A DNA stretch of 64,000 bases from Margaritispora aquatica (lineage: Eukaryota > Ascomycota > Leotiomycetes > Helotiales > Discinellaceae), in NCBI GenBank assembly GCA_007644065.1, contig VJWN01000028.1:330626-394625 (forward strand), written 5' to 3'. The number at the start of each line of letters is the position of its first letter. The first letter of the stretch is position 1. Position numbers and translations under genes: made by a program. Below, in pieces: positions 1-12,900 of the stretch. The notes under the pieces were generated by a model. The model did no database searches. It worked only from the letters and a program-made list of their open reading frames with translations, and was not told the DNA's origin.

Positions 1-1380
1 CGTCCCTCCACTCCACCCCACACACGAAGTTCGGCAAACAAAAGACGACGACGGAATGCTAAAAGGCGATTTCCTCCCCCCCTCTTCTTCTACCTTTGAT
101 ATATTAATCCTGATATAGGATACGTACATGCATGCTTGTGCTGCGAGAGTACCAGATCGCCTGCCTATCTACCTACCTACCTATGGTAAGGACACATACG
201 TACAGTAGAGCGAGGCAAGCAAGGTAATTTCGCACACTCGCAAGACTCGCTGTTTTGAAAAGACGAAACGAAGACAAGACATGGAAGCGGATGATCTTGG
301 CGCTAGATAGAATGCGACATTGAATCTTACAGCAGTGCAATGCAACGGTGCAAGGCAAGGCAAAGCGCAAGCCAAGGCAAGGAACCTAGATGAGATCTCA
401 ATCCTACTTATCTTACTTTACCCCACGAAAGTAGTGTACTTTACCTAGTCAGCGGATATCAATCCTACCTGGCCTAGCCTGGCCTGTCTGGTCTCGCGAG
501 TAGATGTATCCTTTTCTCCTCCTTGCTACAAGCTACATATATGCTACCTAGCTACGAACCTTACCGAACCCCAGTTTTCCCTATCTTACCCCAGCTTCTT
601 CTTCCTCTTCTTCTTCTCCTCATTCACTCACCCCTTGACTCAGTGGGGGGTCGTTCTTGAAACTGGGAGCAAAGAGAAGGGGAAGAGAGAAAAAAAAGTT
701 CGAGATTGCTGCAACATGTGCCACGGAGGGAGATGTACCGAATAGCTTTCTGCCCTCGCTTCGCGTTTTTTTGGTCATGCCATGCCATGCACTTCGTCCC
801 CTGTCTCTACCCTTCTCCTCAACCCAACTCAAGTCAACTCAATTCACGGAGATTTTATTTTGCCCTGTACTGCACTGCACTACACTGCTGCACCGCAGTT
901 TATTTGCACTTCAACTTCTCTTCCCTGCTGTTCTTCGTTCGTGATTAAACCTTGTGCATGAATAAAACCTATATACAGGACAGTATAGTGTAGTACAGCA
1001 CAGTACAGCACAGTACAGTACATTACAACAACTCCAACCCCGAGTTGTACTACATGCGTCCTCAGATGCATATCCATCCATCTATACAATCCATGGATAT
1101 TGACCCTACCTTACCTACCTACCTACCTATGCATATACACACACGCACCACCAGGTTAGGTAGATTAAGTAGCTTAGCATAGGTAAAATAGCTTAGCTTC
1201 TAGCATGTGACATGGTTGGAACGAGAGTGAACCCATTCAATGCAAACACAATAGAACACAAACACCGAAAGTAACACTCACACTCACACTACCACCACCA
1301 CCAAAGCAAACTCAAAGCTAGATCGCTCACCCCATCCCATGTGATGAACACTTAAAATCGAGTATTCACGTGTCAAGGTC

Positions 1381-1427
1381 CCTACCTACCTACCTACCTA
1401 CCTACCTACCTACCTACCTACCTACCT
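1381..1427. repeat. (CTAC)n tetranucleotide microsatellite
   Basis: About twelve uninterrupted CTAC units. The same motif, in either orientation, recurs at about 171-183, 1096-1126, 1675-1712, 5401-5423 and 14480-14510, so it is the characteristic repeat of the left 20 kb. It is rare in the housekeeping block from 30 to 49 kb. Confidence 0.9.
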
Positions 1428-2835
1428 TTACCTAGGCATCAAACGAGAGGAGGGAAAAGGATATAAATGGAATGAATAATAAATATATCAATGAATAAAT
1501 AAATAGATAAATAGACCGCGTGATAGCGCCCAGTGAAGTAAAATACCTAATCTGAAATACCTACCTAATCAGATTTAAAATCTAATCCGATCCAAATCCA
1601 ATCTGAATCTAATCTCCAAGTAGAGGCATGTGTTCATATTCAAATGTCTCGTCTCACTTTAAACTTTGAGCTTAGGTAGGTAGGTAGGTAAGGTAAGGTA
1701 AGGTAAGGTAGGTAAGGGTGCGCACGAGGTCAAAACTCCGCTGCTGTGGTATTTGGTTAGTGGTAGTGATGGTGGTGGTGCTGCTGGAAGATAAAGTTTG
1801 AATCACAAGACCAAGACCAATGGAAGACAGACATATGATCATGACATGTGAAAACCAAGTAAGACTATAGGAAAAATCAAGATACGAAGAAAAAGGTTGT
1901 TTGCTTAGAAATCAGGATCAGGATGTTGATGTTGTGTGTTTGATTCATTCCAAGCTTCCTCTGCTATACATCCCCAAATCTAGCTACTAGGTAAGGTATC
2001 TCCTCAGCAAGCCAGCCTTGTAACACCCACGCACCACGACAGACAAAGCTGCCATACACCCCACACACACTCACACACAAACAAGTGACCCAACTCCGCA
2101 TGATCGTGAATCGGAATCTGATTTAGAAGAAATGATCTTGAGATCAATCCCCCCCCCTCGGAAATCCCGAAAAAGCGCCCTTTCCAGGCCCCAGTCCCTT
2201 CCCATCCATCTAAATTGCAGTAGAAAACAAAAAAGAAACGCGAAACATCATCGTATAAAGATAATAAGTTAGAATGAACACATAAGTCGTGCCAATCAAC
2301 CAGTGAATCTCCCTCAGCCTTACAAGGCTTTGCGAAAGTTGCGGGCTTTGCTATGATAGTCAAATTCGTGTTATGATATCCAACCAAACGGAACATAGTC
2401 CACAGGGAACGAGCCGTGAAAAGGAAGAAAATGATACCTTGGCTGGCACGAACCACGGAGAAAAGCAAAATTCAAAAATGACCACCCACCAATCCATCCC
2501 CTGAAAAATCAAATCGTAGAAACAGTAAAGCAAAAAGTCTATAGTGCGCAAGATACGCAATTCGCTGTTCTATACATACACCGGCATCCGCAATCATCCA
2601 AAACGAGAAAATCAAAACATAAAAGGATGTTCCCGTAACCTAAGTTACGAAAAGACACCCAGCCGTTAAGTGGAGAGGACTCGAGTCTCGTCGGTGGGAA
2701 AGGGGTGGTGGTTCTCCGTCGCGAGCTCGAGGATATTATCGATTGCGTTTTGGTTTTTTTGCTTTGGTTGCTTGAAGCTACCCTCCATTGAAACGCCTCG
2801 TTTGTGCCGTCAGGCAATCCGTCTATATTCCCTCC

Positions 2836-2868
<33 letters not shown>
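2836..2868. repeat. (TAG)n trinucleotide run in the probable creA 3' UTR
   Basis: Eleven perfect trinucleotide units lie about 60 bp beyond the creA stop codon. In the sense of the creA transcript they read as CTA repeats. Length polymorphism is likely. Confidence 0.85.
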
Positions 2869-2925
2869 TGCAATCTTGATTCAAAAGATTGAGAAATCGA
2901 GTTGAAAACATTCCAATCCCTGCGA

Positions 2926-4224
2926 TCATGTTCGGTCCATCAGGTCCCCTCCCGCGATGCTGCCTGTCGTACTGCTTTGACCACTGTTGTTGAATCCATT
3001 CTCGCCTGAGCTCAGCAGATCTTGCACCGCCACCTTTGGAACTTGGGGAATTGGGAGTTTTCTCTGCGTGCCATCGGTTCTCGACATGATATCGCTGATC
3101 GAGAGACCGGATCTAGGGGCGGCAGACGGAGCGGGGCTGTTGTGGTACTGGCCATCCAGGTGTTGTGGCTCCATGGGGGCCAGCGCTGGAGTGTGCTGTA
3201 GGCTCAAGTTGCGGATCCCTGGGAGGTCAAAGCCTCCGTGGTATGGTCGCAGACGAGGTGAGTGTCCTGGGGTGACGGCTGGCGTAGCGAGAGGTGTGTG
3301 GTCGGGTGTCGGTGATAGAGAGTCGTTTTGAGAAAAGGTGGGAGACGACGGTGCAGTGCTGTTGGGTGAATTTGGTCTCGAACGCTTCACGGCACGATGT
3401 CCATAACCCTCGTCATCGTCCTGAGAATGGCGGTTGTGTGTCATGGCATACGCCGAGAGCGAGGGGAGGTGATTCCTGCTGTTGTGACTGCTGTGGCTGT
3501 AGTATGGGTGATGCCTCGCCCCGTGGTGAGGGTGATGTGGTGCCGAAATGCTCCCCTCTCGCTCCACCTGGGTCGCCGCCGTGGCCAGCATGTCGATGGG
3601 ACCGTTGTTTGGGCTTCCACCGTGACTCCGGCCGTACTGACTGAGGCCACCGGCGGAGTGATTCTGCGCATAGCTGGCGAAGGAGTGCGGCGGCGAGACG
3701 TTGGGCGAGCCCACGGCCGACGCTGGTGCTGATCTCGACATGCTCTTGTTTGGGGGTGGCATCATTTGTGCTAATGATGAGACGTGTTGATCCATCCCAT
3801 TGTGCACTCCCTGGTGAACGGACTGCTGCTGCTGGGTCTTGTTACTCCTTCTCGAGTTGGGGTTGTTGTGTATCCTCGAGTGTCGAGTCAACTCGTCGGA
3901 TCGTGAGAATCGTTTCGTGCAGCTGGGGAACTGGCAGGCGTGAGGTTTCTCTCCCGTGTGAGTTCGAATATGTCTGGTTTGATGCTCTAAGCGGTGGAAT
4001 GCCTTATCGCACAACGGACACTTGTATGGTCGTGGCAGATCTTGTCGGTCACCCTCGTGTTGGCCCATGGACATGGGCATCATTTGTACGGCTGCCATCT
4101 CTGCGAGTCTCTGTTGCTCGTGAATCTCGGCCAATTTCCTCCTTGCCGCTTCCTGATCCTTCTCGAGGGACGACTGAGGATTCAGCAGGTTGTGAAGACC
4201 GTTGGTGGAATTTGCGCGTTGCAT
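2926..4224 (-). CDS. creA: Carbon catabolite repressor CreA/Cre1 (Mig1 family)
   Basis: A single uninterrupted 432-codon frame. Two adjacent C2H2 zinc fingers are visible: C69, C72, H85, H89 and C97, C102, H115, H119, joined by the canonical HTGEKPHAC linker. Residues RLEHQTRH and RSDELTRH match the finger helices of the Mig1/CreA class that binds GC-boxes (SYGGRG). The rest is a Ser/Pro/His-rich tail with many SP and TP sites (about 285-325) and a conserved C-terminal block near [20 protein letters not shown]. The family represses genes for use of alternative carbon sources when glucose is present and acts in the nucleus. The start was chosen because the MQRANS... opening precedes the fingers by about 65 residues, and the length is close to that usual for CreA. 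The gene stands alone, with the nearest convincing gene 16 kb away upstream. Confidence 0.97.
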   Translation of the reverse strand: MQRANSTNGLHNLLNPQSSLEKDQEAARRKLAEIHEQQRLAEMAAVQMMPMSMGQHEGDRQDLPRPYKCPLCDKAFHRLEHQTRHIRTHTGEKPHACQFPSCTKRFSRSDELTRHSRIHNNPNSRRSNKTQQQQSVHQGVHNGMDQHVSSLAQMMPPPNKSMSRSAPASAVGSPNVSPPHSFASYAQNHSAGGLSQYGRSHGGSPNNGPIDMLATAATQVEREGSISAPHHPHHGARHHPYYSHSSHNSRNHLPSLSAYAMTHNRHSQDDDEGYGHRAVKRSRPNSPNSTAPSSPTFSQNDSLSPTPDHTPLATPAVTPGHSPRLRPYHGGFDLPGIRNLSLQHTPALAPMEPQHLDGQYHNSPAPSAAPRSGLSISDIMSRTDGTQRKLPIPQVPKVAVQDLLSSGENGFNNSGQSSTTGSIAGGDLMDRT

Positions 4225-4423
4225 GTGATCGCCGCCGCAGCGATGGGGGGGGGGATGTGAATGAGGCTCTCTATTAAATTTCCTCCAACTCGATTACAAT
4301 GTCCGGATGATGGATATGATGGGAGAAATTCTGTGTGGTTGGTGAAGTATATATTTCGAGAAGAGTGCAAATGGGTATATTTATTTTGGGAGGTAGAGTT
4401 GAAAAAGTTGGAAAAAAGTCGAA

Positions 4424-4554
4424 GGTGGTGGTGGTGGTGGTGGTAGTTATATTGAGAGGCAAGTGGTGCTTTTTTTTTCTGGTAGTGTGTCGGGGGGTGA
4501 TGGCGGTAGTAATAGTAATAGTGGTGGTGGTGGTGGTGGTGGTGGTGGTGGTGG
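4424..4554. repeat. Two (GGT)n trinucleotide runs upstream of creA
   Basis: GGT repeats at 4424-4444 and 4521-4554, about 200-330 bp upstream of the creA start codon. On the creA sense strand they read as CCA/ACC runs and probably fall in the 5' leader or core promoter. The minus-strand frame through them would be poly-threonine and starts at GTG, so it is not accepted as a protein. Confidence 0.85.
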
Positions 4555-4929
4555 TAGTTTCTCGGGTGAAATGGGGGAAATATTTGAAGTCTCCTTTCAC
4601 CGTGATGTGATGACGGGGCAGTAGCAGCAGTAGTAGCAGTAGTAGTAGTAAGAATTCGGAGAAGGCGATGTAGGGGGTGCCGCCAACGTCTTATACAAAG
4701 CGCCGCAGCAGTGCAGTGTGCAAGTCAGTTCCAGTTGAAGCGGGCGGACAATAGTGTGGGCGTGGATTTATTATGTGGAGCGTGGGTTGGGTTTTGGTTT
4801 TGGGTTACTGTATGGGCTATGAACACCGGGCTACGGGCTATGGGCGTGAACGTGGGTTGATGATTTGGGGTAGGGTTGGAAGGGTGGAAGGGTGGAAGGG
4901 AAGGGAAGGGAAGGGGGTTGAACCAAAAG

Positions 4930-4945
4930 GTGGGGCTTACTGGGG
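4930..4945. promoter_or_regulatory. Pair of candidate CreA-binding SYGGRG motifs
   Basis: GTGGGG at 4930-4935 and CTGGGG at 4940-4945 both fit the CreA consensus SYGGRG. They lie 4 bp apart, about 710 bp upstream of the creA start. In characterised fungi, closely paired sites are the ones that tend to work, and creA autoregulation is known. Single sites arise by chance about once per 256 bp on two strands, so only the pairing is suggestive. Confidence 0.35.
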
Positions 4946-5218
4946 GGGATGAAAATAGTGTGGGACTTTTCTTGGGTGATGAGTGGAGTTGCGGATTGTG
5001 GGAGAGAGAGAGGGGAGGACTAGAGGACTAGAGGGCTAGAGGACTAGAGAAAGACGACTAACGACCAAATAAAAAATATTAGGGTCGGGGTGGTGGAGAA
5101 AATCATGGGAGAAGAGCCGATGTAGCCCCTGTCTACCTCTCTGCCTGGCTAGCACTACCTAGCACTACTTGGGAACTAGTCCGGTTTAGGTAATTTATTT
5201 CCATTTCCTTGGAATTGA

Positions 5219-5232
5219 CCCCCCCCCCCCCC
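5219..5232. repeat. 14-base poly-C homopolymer
   Basis: An uninterrupted run of 14 cytosines followed by a pyrimidine-rich stretch, about 1 kb upstream of creA. It is a likely place for sequencing or replication slippage. Confidence 0.85.
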
Positions 5233-5400
5233 TTCCTCTCTATCTTCCTTTTACTTTTTTACTTTCTAGTTTTCCCCCGGCCAAATATGTATATGTATGT
5301 ATACGGGGGGATGATGCGATCTACTAGATGAATTGTCCCCCTTCGAGTAAGGTACGTGCTTTAGATCTTGCTTAGACGAATATAGAAAGATACCTAGCTA

Positions 5401-5423
5401 CCTACCTACCTACCTACCTACCT
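5401..5423. repeat. (CTAC)n tetranucleotide microsatellite
   Basis: Five to six CTAC units of the same family as the array at 1381-1427. Confidence 0.85.
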
Positions 5424-6571
5424 GAGTCTACAGTAAGGGTAATTTGGAAGTTGTTGTGATATGAACTGTGACTGCGACTGTGACTGCGACTGTAACTTTG
5501 CAACTTCCGATTCCATTTCCGATTCCATTTCCGATTCCGAGAAAGCAACGGGAGAGTCAGGTCAAGTTCCTCCTACCTACCTTAGGGCGTTTGGAGGCCC
5601 TACCAGTACCAAGGGACCAAGGGACCAAGGGACGACGGAAGGTAGGAAAAGGTAAGGTACACACACACACATTGACTGAGATACCAAGGTGTTTCCTATG
5701 TTCCATTTTATGCAAGTCAAGTTGGTCAAGTTTGTCAAAGAACCACGATGACAAACAACCAACGAACGAGTACTATACCTCCGTAGGGAGTGATGTGGAG
5801 TTGTGTGGGGTTTATGCCTTGAGGTGCACGAGTCTCCATACAAATCTGTTTATCTTGGGATCTTGGACCCGTGGATTTTTGGAACAAGGGCCGGTCTTGT
5901 GAGTTTGGTGAGTTTGGTGAGTTGGGTGAGTTGGGTTAGTCTTGTTAATCTTGCTAGTCGTGGGTTTTGACGGCCATGGAAGAGAGAAATAAATGGAGAC
6001 AGATTGAACGCAGGCACAACGGTCCGTCTACGGCAGTATGAACATATGATATGAGATGAGCATGGCATTTGGTGCGATGGTGATGCTGATGCTGATGCTG
6101 ATGGCAATGACAATGGTGATGACGATTAAGATTATTTATGAATTAATTCACCACCACGCCACCAAACGATTCACAAGACGTGTGCGGGCGTGCGTGCGTG
6201 ATGATGTGTTGTTTTTATTGTTTCTACTGATACCTTGCGACCTTGCGACCTTTGCTGCACCTGGCTTTGCTAGGTGAGAGAGGCTTTACGCTGGAGGCTT
6301 CATTTCATGACTCTGAATATGGCTCTGAACCCGAACCTGACTCTGATGCTGACTCTGACTCTGACTCCCCATAAGGATACTTCTTTTTTTCTTTTAGCCC
6401 AGACAACAGCAAACCAGTATCCAACTGGGGGGTTCTCTCCTCAATGGAAATCAAAATTGATGAATGAGGGAATGTAGACGTGGTGGAGAGAAAGTAGAAG
6501 CTTGAAAAACTCTCTATGTGCTCGGTTGTTTGCACGGTACAATCCATACAATGAAAGGGAAGTGCAAATAC

Positions 6572-6572
<1 letters not shown>

Positions 6573-6602
<30 letters not shown>
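6573..6602. repeat. (GT)n dinucleotide microsatellite
   Basis: Fifteen perfect TG units. Confidence 0.95.
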
Positions 6603-6603
<1 letters not shown>

Positions 6604-6950
6604 CAAGGAATACGAAGATCAAAAGGTAAACATGTGAGATCTTGGACCAACGCCAATGCCAATGTCAATGCTAATGCCAATGCCAATACCAATACTAATT
6701 CCAATATTGTAAGATCTTATTTGCATAAGGGAAGGGTAGGGTAGGGTAAGGTAAGGAAGGTAGGAGCTTATGTTGAAATGTGCCTGCCCGATATGGAAAT
6801 GGAAGAATTATGAGGTCACTCACTACTCACTCACTCACTGGTGGCTGCTTCGACTTTTTCCTACTTTTGGGAATTTTGCTATTGTATGATTCTTGTATAA
6901 TAGACGAAAAGCTAGATAGATGGGGAAGTCAAAGTCGTAATCGTCCTAGA

Positions 6951-6991
6951 TCTAAATCTAAATCTAAATCTAAATCTAAATCTAAATCTAA
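6951..6991. repeat. (TCTAAA)n hexanucleotide array
   Basis: About seven tandem TCTAAA units. The motif is one or two substitutions from the fungal telomere repeat (CCCTAA strand) but is not telomeric. It is an internal microsatellite. Confidence 0.85.
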
Positions 6992-9900
6992 ACTTAAACT
7001 CAGGCACGACGACATACATCTTCAACTTCCATTCTTCTCCCTTCTAATTCTCACTCCTCGCTTCCCCCTCTCTCCTTCTCATCTCCCATCTCTCATCTCC
7101 TCTCCACTGTCTTGAGACTTTTGATCGTGTGACGACTTCAGATTATCTCGCTCTATGATTTCCCATCCATACTTGATAATCTACCACCTATCGCAGAACA
7201 GCATTCCAGGATTCCAGGTTCCATTCACATCAAACATCTTTTTTTTCCCTTCAAGACACCTCAGATCACCTCAGGTCAACCAGGTTACATCCTGTCTATT
7301 CTTTTCTTTTCTTTTTCTTTGCCCTCTCTTCTTTTTTTGCTTTTCCACCTTGTTCTTTTCCCCGGTTAGGTCTTTTGTCTTTTGTATGGTGGGGTTGAAA
7401 GATAATTACCCGGACAGTCTAGTCTGAATAAGGCAGTACAGATTGCAAAACATGATTATGACCCACGACTACGACCACGATCATGACCACACGGCTATGT
7501 GAAAGGCAAAGTTCAATAAAGGACCCAACTAATTTATGCAATCTATTAGTCTATTAATCTGGGGATTAAATTCATCCCCAACAATGCATGCTCTCAAAGA
7601 AGATATGCCGAGACAAGCGAGGGTAAGTAGACTTGGGCAATCTGGGCGGCAAAGTCGTTGAATCTTGATATCCAAGATCCGAGATCTCCTCCCTCCCCTC
7701 CTCCTCTGCCTCCAGTCCTCGTCTAATAATCCGGGGTGGACCCGCCCGTGAGATCACATCGTCCCTGCTGCAACTCTACAATTTTCTGTCTCTCACCTGT
7801 CCATGGGGGGATCAATAAGGTAATGTCCCATTTCTCCGCTTTCTTCGTCACCTTCGTCTGGCTTTACTCCGTATCTACCATATCATATCTCGGCATCCGA
7901 CCTATATCTCTCTTGCTCGCTGCTAACTCGGCCTTCATTCATTGGCGGCGAGAGATACAGCAGTACCGCCCAGCTCGTGCTACTGTGCTACGTGCTGCGT
8001 AAGGTTCTCATCAATCTACCGTATCATGCCTCGCGACATGTAACAGGGTGTGCAAACACGGGGATGGAGGATGAGGAGGTGTGGACGAAACGTGGGGAAT
8101 CTGGTCAGTCATCTCACGTTATGCCTACCACTTGGAAAATCCCAAAAAGGGCCTCTCATCACATCATATCCAAGGTCCATCACACGCTGGTTGGACCCCT
8201 TGTCGGGTCTTGTCCGCTCTTGCCTGGGCTTTTCCTGTCGAGTCGTGTGAGGTGAGGTCTCGCAACGTCAAACATATCCGCTTGTTCGGTTGGCGAGAGC
8301 CTCGAGGGAGTCTTTGTTTCGACAGCTCTTCATACTATACTCATGCACCCCACTTCAACTTCAAACGTCAAACTCCAAGCTGAACAAGAATCATGGCAGT
8401 GTCGTAAGCAGCAATAGGCAACCCCGAAGCGCTGTGGAATCATGATGTCGTCCTCCTCCTCTTATTCAAAGTTATTTTTACTCACCGATGCTCTCTGACA
8501 ATCTGATTGACTATCAAAAATGAGGCGCAGTCTCGACGTAACACGTTCTCTTTTCAGCCGTGGGGGCTCCGCATACACAAGACTAATTGAGTAACACCCC
8601 GTTTCGTTCATCGGATTTGGTTTCTTGATGCCACCGCCCAACATCAAATTTCCTGAACTTGTTCCCCAAGTTCTGCACTCCGCCCTTTGAACCTTCTTGG
8701 TATCAAGAAAGTGGGGACGTCCTTGAAACTCAAATGGAGCAATGGAGTAATCTTTATGCGGCTTGGAGACTCGGGAATTTATGAAGCACGCTGGATACGA
8801 CCCCATCCCTGTATGGTCTGGAATGTTTGTGTTCCCCAGAATTCTAGACATGCATTGGCACGATGGGCTTGACGAAAGAAGAAATTGGAATCATGGAACA
8901 CGATCATGACATGACATCTGATGGACTGACAATCTATCCCTATGGAGGTCTCTTGTAGAAATTGAGATTACTGAGGCACGCTCTTCATGTTCGGATGCTC
9001 GGACTTTGGTCTCTATGGTCAAAGCTGGTGATGATGATGATGATGAAGCAAAATCCACTGATGGCATCATGTCATGGCATGAAATTGACGACCGAAAGGG
9101 ACTAGACAAGGGCAGGGTGTCATAATTTGTTCTTTTTCTTTGCCAGCTGTCAAAGAAGAACTTCGAGCGATGATGCCAATGGTTGTCCGTTGTCAATATA
9201 GCAACTGCGGTATGCATGGCTGCATGCATGCAAGAAAGAAACAGAGTCATCGTACTGCACTGTACATACATATGCCGGACACACAACAAACGACAAATGT
9301 CTACCGAGTGGGTAACTAATTGAATCCATAGCGGGCAGTATTGTAGTAGTAAGTAGCAGTTGGAGTAGTGCCCGTTTCCTACAACTACCTAGACTCGGGA
9401 GATGCGCGTCTGGGGAAATCGTACGATGCTTGAACCTCACCGCCTGCCCAGCTTGCCAACTCAACCTTTACAGAGTCAATTTCAAATTATATCACATTTT
9501 TCAACCTTCACCGAGTGACGGTTTGACTGATATATCTGGTGGATGCCGGAGGAATGCCGTGAAACCAACAGCAAGCAATTCTACACGCTTCACCGAGTTC
9601 TCGCTTTCTCTCTGTCTCGTCTCGGGGGAATTAAAAGGCAGAAGGGCAGAAAGCAGTCCAAGCTGGGTACTATTAATTTATGAGAAAGGATCAGCCCAGC
9701 CACAGATCAGGATCGACCGCCTTCCCTTTCTTCCGCCTTGGTGAGGCTGAAGCTCCGCATTCAGTTGAGTGATGATGCTTTTTTAAGACGTCGGTGTCTC
9801 CTCTGGGTCCTTTTGTTTCCCCACGCGAGGTTCAACCCAACCAGATGGACAGCGCAATGTAACTTACGTGAAACCAAACAACTCAGAACTCAGAATTCAC

Positions 9901-12900
9901 AACTCACTTCGCCATCATAGGCAGCGCGGAAGACTGCCCTGAGAGCCCGGCCGACATGGCTTCGTGGTGACACGAAGCAAAGGACGGTCGGTAAAACAGC
10001 TGGACCTGTCAAGACAACCAATTCGGCATTCGTGGTGGTGGTATGGTGTGGTTCATCCTTGAAAGATATTCAAGTGCCAGCTCAGCCACAGACGGCGACC
10101 TTAACTGGTATTACAGCATAGTATTGATGTGACCAAAACTCCACATTTTTCTCGATCCCACGAAGATTCCCCGGATATCGCATCGTGGCAATTCTAAGGA
10201 CCTGACTTGCTGCCAGCCTGCCCCACTACCTACCTAACAGCAACAGCATAACACGCTACGAGCCACAAGCTTCAAATATGCTACAGTAGGTAAGGTAGCT
10301 TAGCTATCGAATGTTGATATGACAATTAGGTGGCCAAGGCCCGAGATAAACGCTATCCTTTGTCTCTTGGTGTTTTCTAGGCTCAAACGTGTCCAGGAAA
10401 GGAAATTCGGAACCGAACATTCTGACTCGTGCGCCTACTCACTCAGCTTGCAATGCAATGATGGGACGAAATTGGCAACGTTTTCGGCGTTTGCCATCAA
10501 GCTTTGCCTCTGCCCACATTCGATAACCGCAAATCCGAAATCATATGGAGATTTTAAATGGGGATTTTCTTGCCGTCTTTTCCTCGATAATGACACTCGA
10601 TTCGGATCCGCCTTATCATTTTAATCATGACAGATGTTGGTTTTTTTTTTTTTTCTCTCTTTCGCAGGCGGGGGAGGCTCGGTCAATCTAGTCGGGCCGG
10701 CCTGGGCATAAATTTGATACGGGGCATTGGCACTGGCGCTGACACTGGGGATGGAAATTCAGTGGGGAAAGAGAGCTTCACCAAGTGGACAAGCCAAAGC
10801 ACGAATGAATGAATGGACTCTGGCGAAAGCCGAGAAAAAGAACCGGAATGAGCTTTGGTAAGCCCACCTCACTACTTCCGAAACAATATCGTAACGTTGC
10901 CCCACGTCTTGAATATCGTTTGATGGCATTTGGCATTTGGCATTTGGCAAATGCAAATTCCGTAAATGATACATCGTCCCTGGCTTTCGAAGTTCGCACT
11001 ATCGATGACCTATCGTTTATTGGGTCCGTCCAAGATGAGCCGTCCGTTTTGAGCAATTTACAAGATTCTTGGATGGGGTCCATGTCAAATAGCTAAGAGC
11101 TGAGCGATGCTGAGTAAGATGAGAGAGTAAAATAGTAAGATAGTAGAGCGATGTTGTGATCTCAGTAAGTAGGTTCTCTTGGCATTGTGCTACTTGTTGC
11201 ACTGTGGAGAGAGAGTGAGAAAGAGATATGGTATGGTGGGGTAAGGAAACGAAGACGCAATATTCCCTTCATTTTAATTCAGACCACACAGAGAAGAAGT
11301 TTCAATATTCACTATGGATCGCAGCACCGGAATCACTGTCACCGCCGGAAGGACTTTGTTGGATTTCCTTTGTGAACCAAATTCATGATCATGAGGATAG
11401 CTCAGGATGTTCTCGTCGTCTCCTTTGTCCCGCTCTACGCGCTCAGCATGATATGGCAGATCACAAAACATGATTGATACGGCCCAGTAGTATCAAAAAG
11501 AGACTTCGAGACTTCCGCCCCCAGAACACGGAGACGGCGGGCGTCTGGCGGGGTTGTGAAGCCCACGAACGAATGAATGGATCGAATGCGAATCTTCGAT
11601 GGGGCTTCTGGAAGGCATGGCATATCAAAAAATGAGCATGGAGCATGAAGATCCACCAGCCGAAAGAGAAACGAGAAATCCCACCCCCACCTCACTCTGA
11701 TCCACTGACCTCCACCCGCTCGGATATCGAAGGTCCCTCCCTAGCATGATTCAGACCTCACTATTGGCGGCTTAATTCTGGCCGAAGAGCTGCCCTTGCC
11801 ATGGATGGAGAAGGGGGAAGGGGGAATGCTTCAATTCTGTCCTCATTCAGGCCAGTCAGCCGTTCGCTTGGATCTCACTCATCACACACCACGCACACAC
11901 ACACAATACATCAAAGAGTCGATCTCATCAAACACACAAGACCAGGCAAGACAAAAAGTCCAAGGAAACAAATGTGATTCGGTCTTTGTCGGCTTTGGCT
12001 CATCGAATTGATTTATCCGGACGCTTTACAATTTACCCGAAGCGACTTGGATTGTTTTCTTTACATCGTACACTTTTTTTTTTCAATTATGCCTGATATG
12101 CGCGTCTATTCGTCAAATATTGTGTACGAGAGTACTTACGGCTCGCCGCTCATCTTCTCCTGCCAAGAATTACTCCGTACAGCTGAGCTCTTCGGGCTCT
12201 TATCTTCAACCTGAGACATCTAGAAAGGACTGTATTGCCACTGTGGGGAAAGCTCTACGTAGCTACATTACTGTACGACCCATCAAGTCGAACTCTGAGT
12301 TCCATATCTCGCAGGCTGTCGGGCTTTCGTACCCCCGTACCGTATGTACTTTTTGGCTAGGCATGCTGATCGGACTTGAGTTCTGACTCGCGATTCTTTG
12401 TTTCGGCCGACATGCTTTGATGTTTTTTCTTTCATGAAATCGACACCGGAGCCGGAGAGGTAGACAATAATTCTACTACTTCTACTAATTCTGGTGCTCA
12501 ATAGTCCGCCTCATTTCTTTATATTCATTTGTCGCGAGTTATGCGCTCTGCTGTGGTCGTATCAACCAATACAAATTTTCAAGCTGAGAGCAATCCAGTC
12601 AGATCCGCCAGCTTGGAACATGAAAGCCTTGGGACCCCGGATGCCCTTTTCTGATAGGGACGCCTCGTCAGAAAACGGGACGGCGGCGTGGGGGTTGTTC
12701 CTTTTTCTGCAGGGTGTTTGGTGGTCTCTTGGTGATGTGATCGGAGCAAGCTGGGGAAATGTTGTGGGGTCAAAACACGGCCCGTCTCGTCCCTCGTCCA
12801 GCCATTTGCGGTCATGGACCTACCAGTAGAAAAGAGATAGCGTATTACTTTTCCAAGATAATACCTCCGTTGGGAAATCTCATGCACATCATGAGGTCAA

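Larger units (their letters stand above)
1..2925. other. Gene-poor flank downstream of creA
   Basis: No open frame here looks like a protein. The stretch is filled with short direct repeats: CTAC/GTAG tetranucleotides around 1096-1126, 1381-1427 and 1675-1712, and GTACA-type runs near 965-1020. Its right end should contain the 3' untranslated region of creA, including a TAG trinucleotide run at 2836-2868. Several frames of 60-150 codons exist but are low-complexity or antisense and have no recognisable domain. Confidence 0.6.

Noticed and set aside
4274..4600. Possible upstream open reading frame of creA with a poly-threonine tract
   Set aside because: The first codon is GTG rather than ATG, and the open frame is created by the GGT microsatellites. 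No support for translation.
6951..6991. Interstitial telomere-like repeat
   Set aside because: The unit TCTAAA differs from CCCTAA, and no true telomere units are mixed in. It is treated as a microsatellite.
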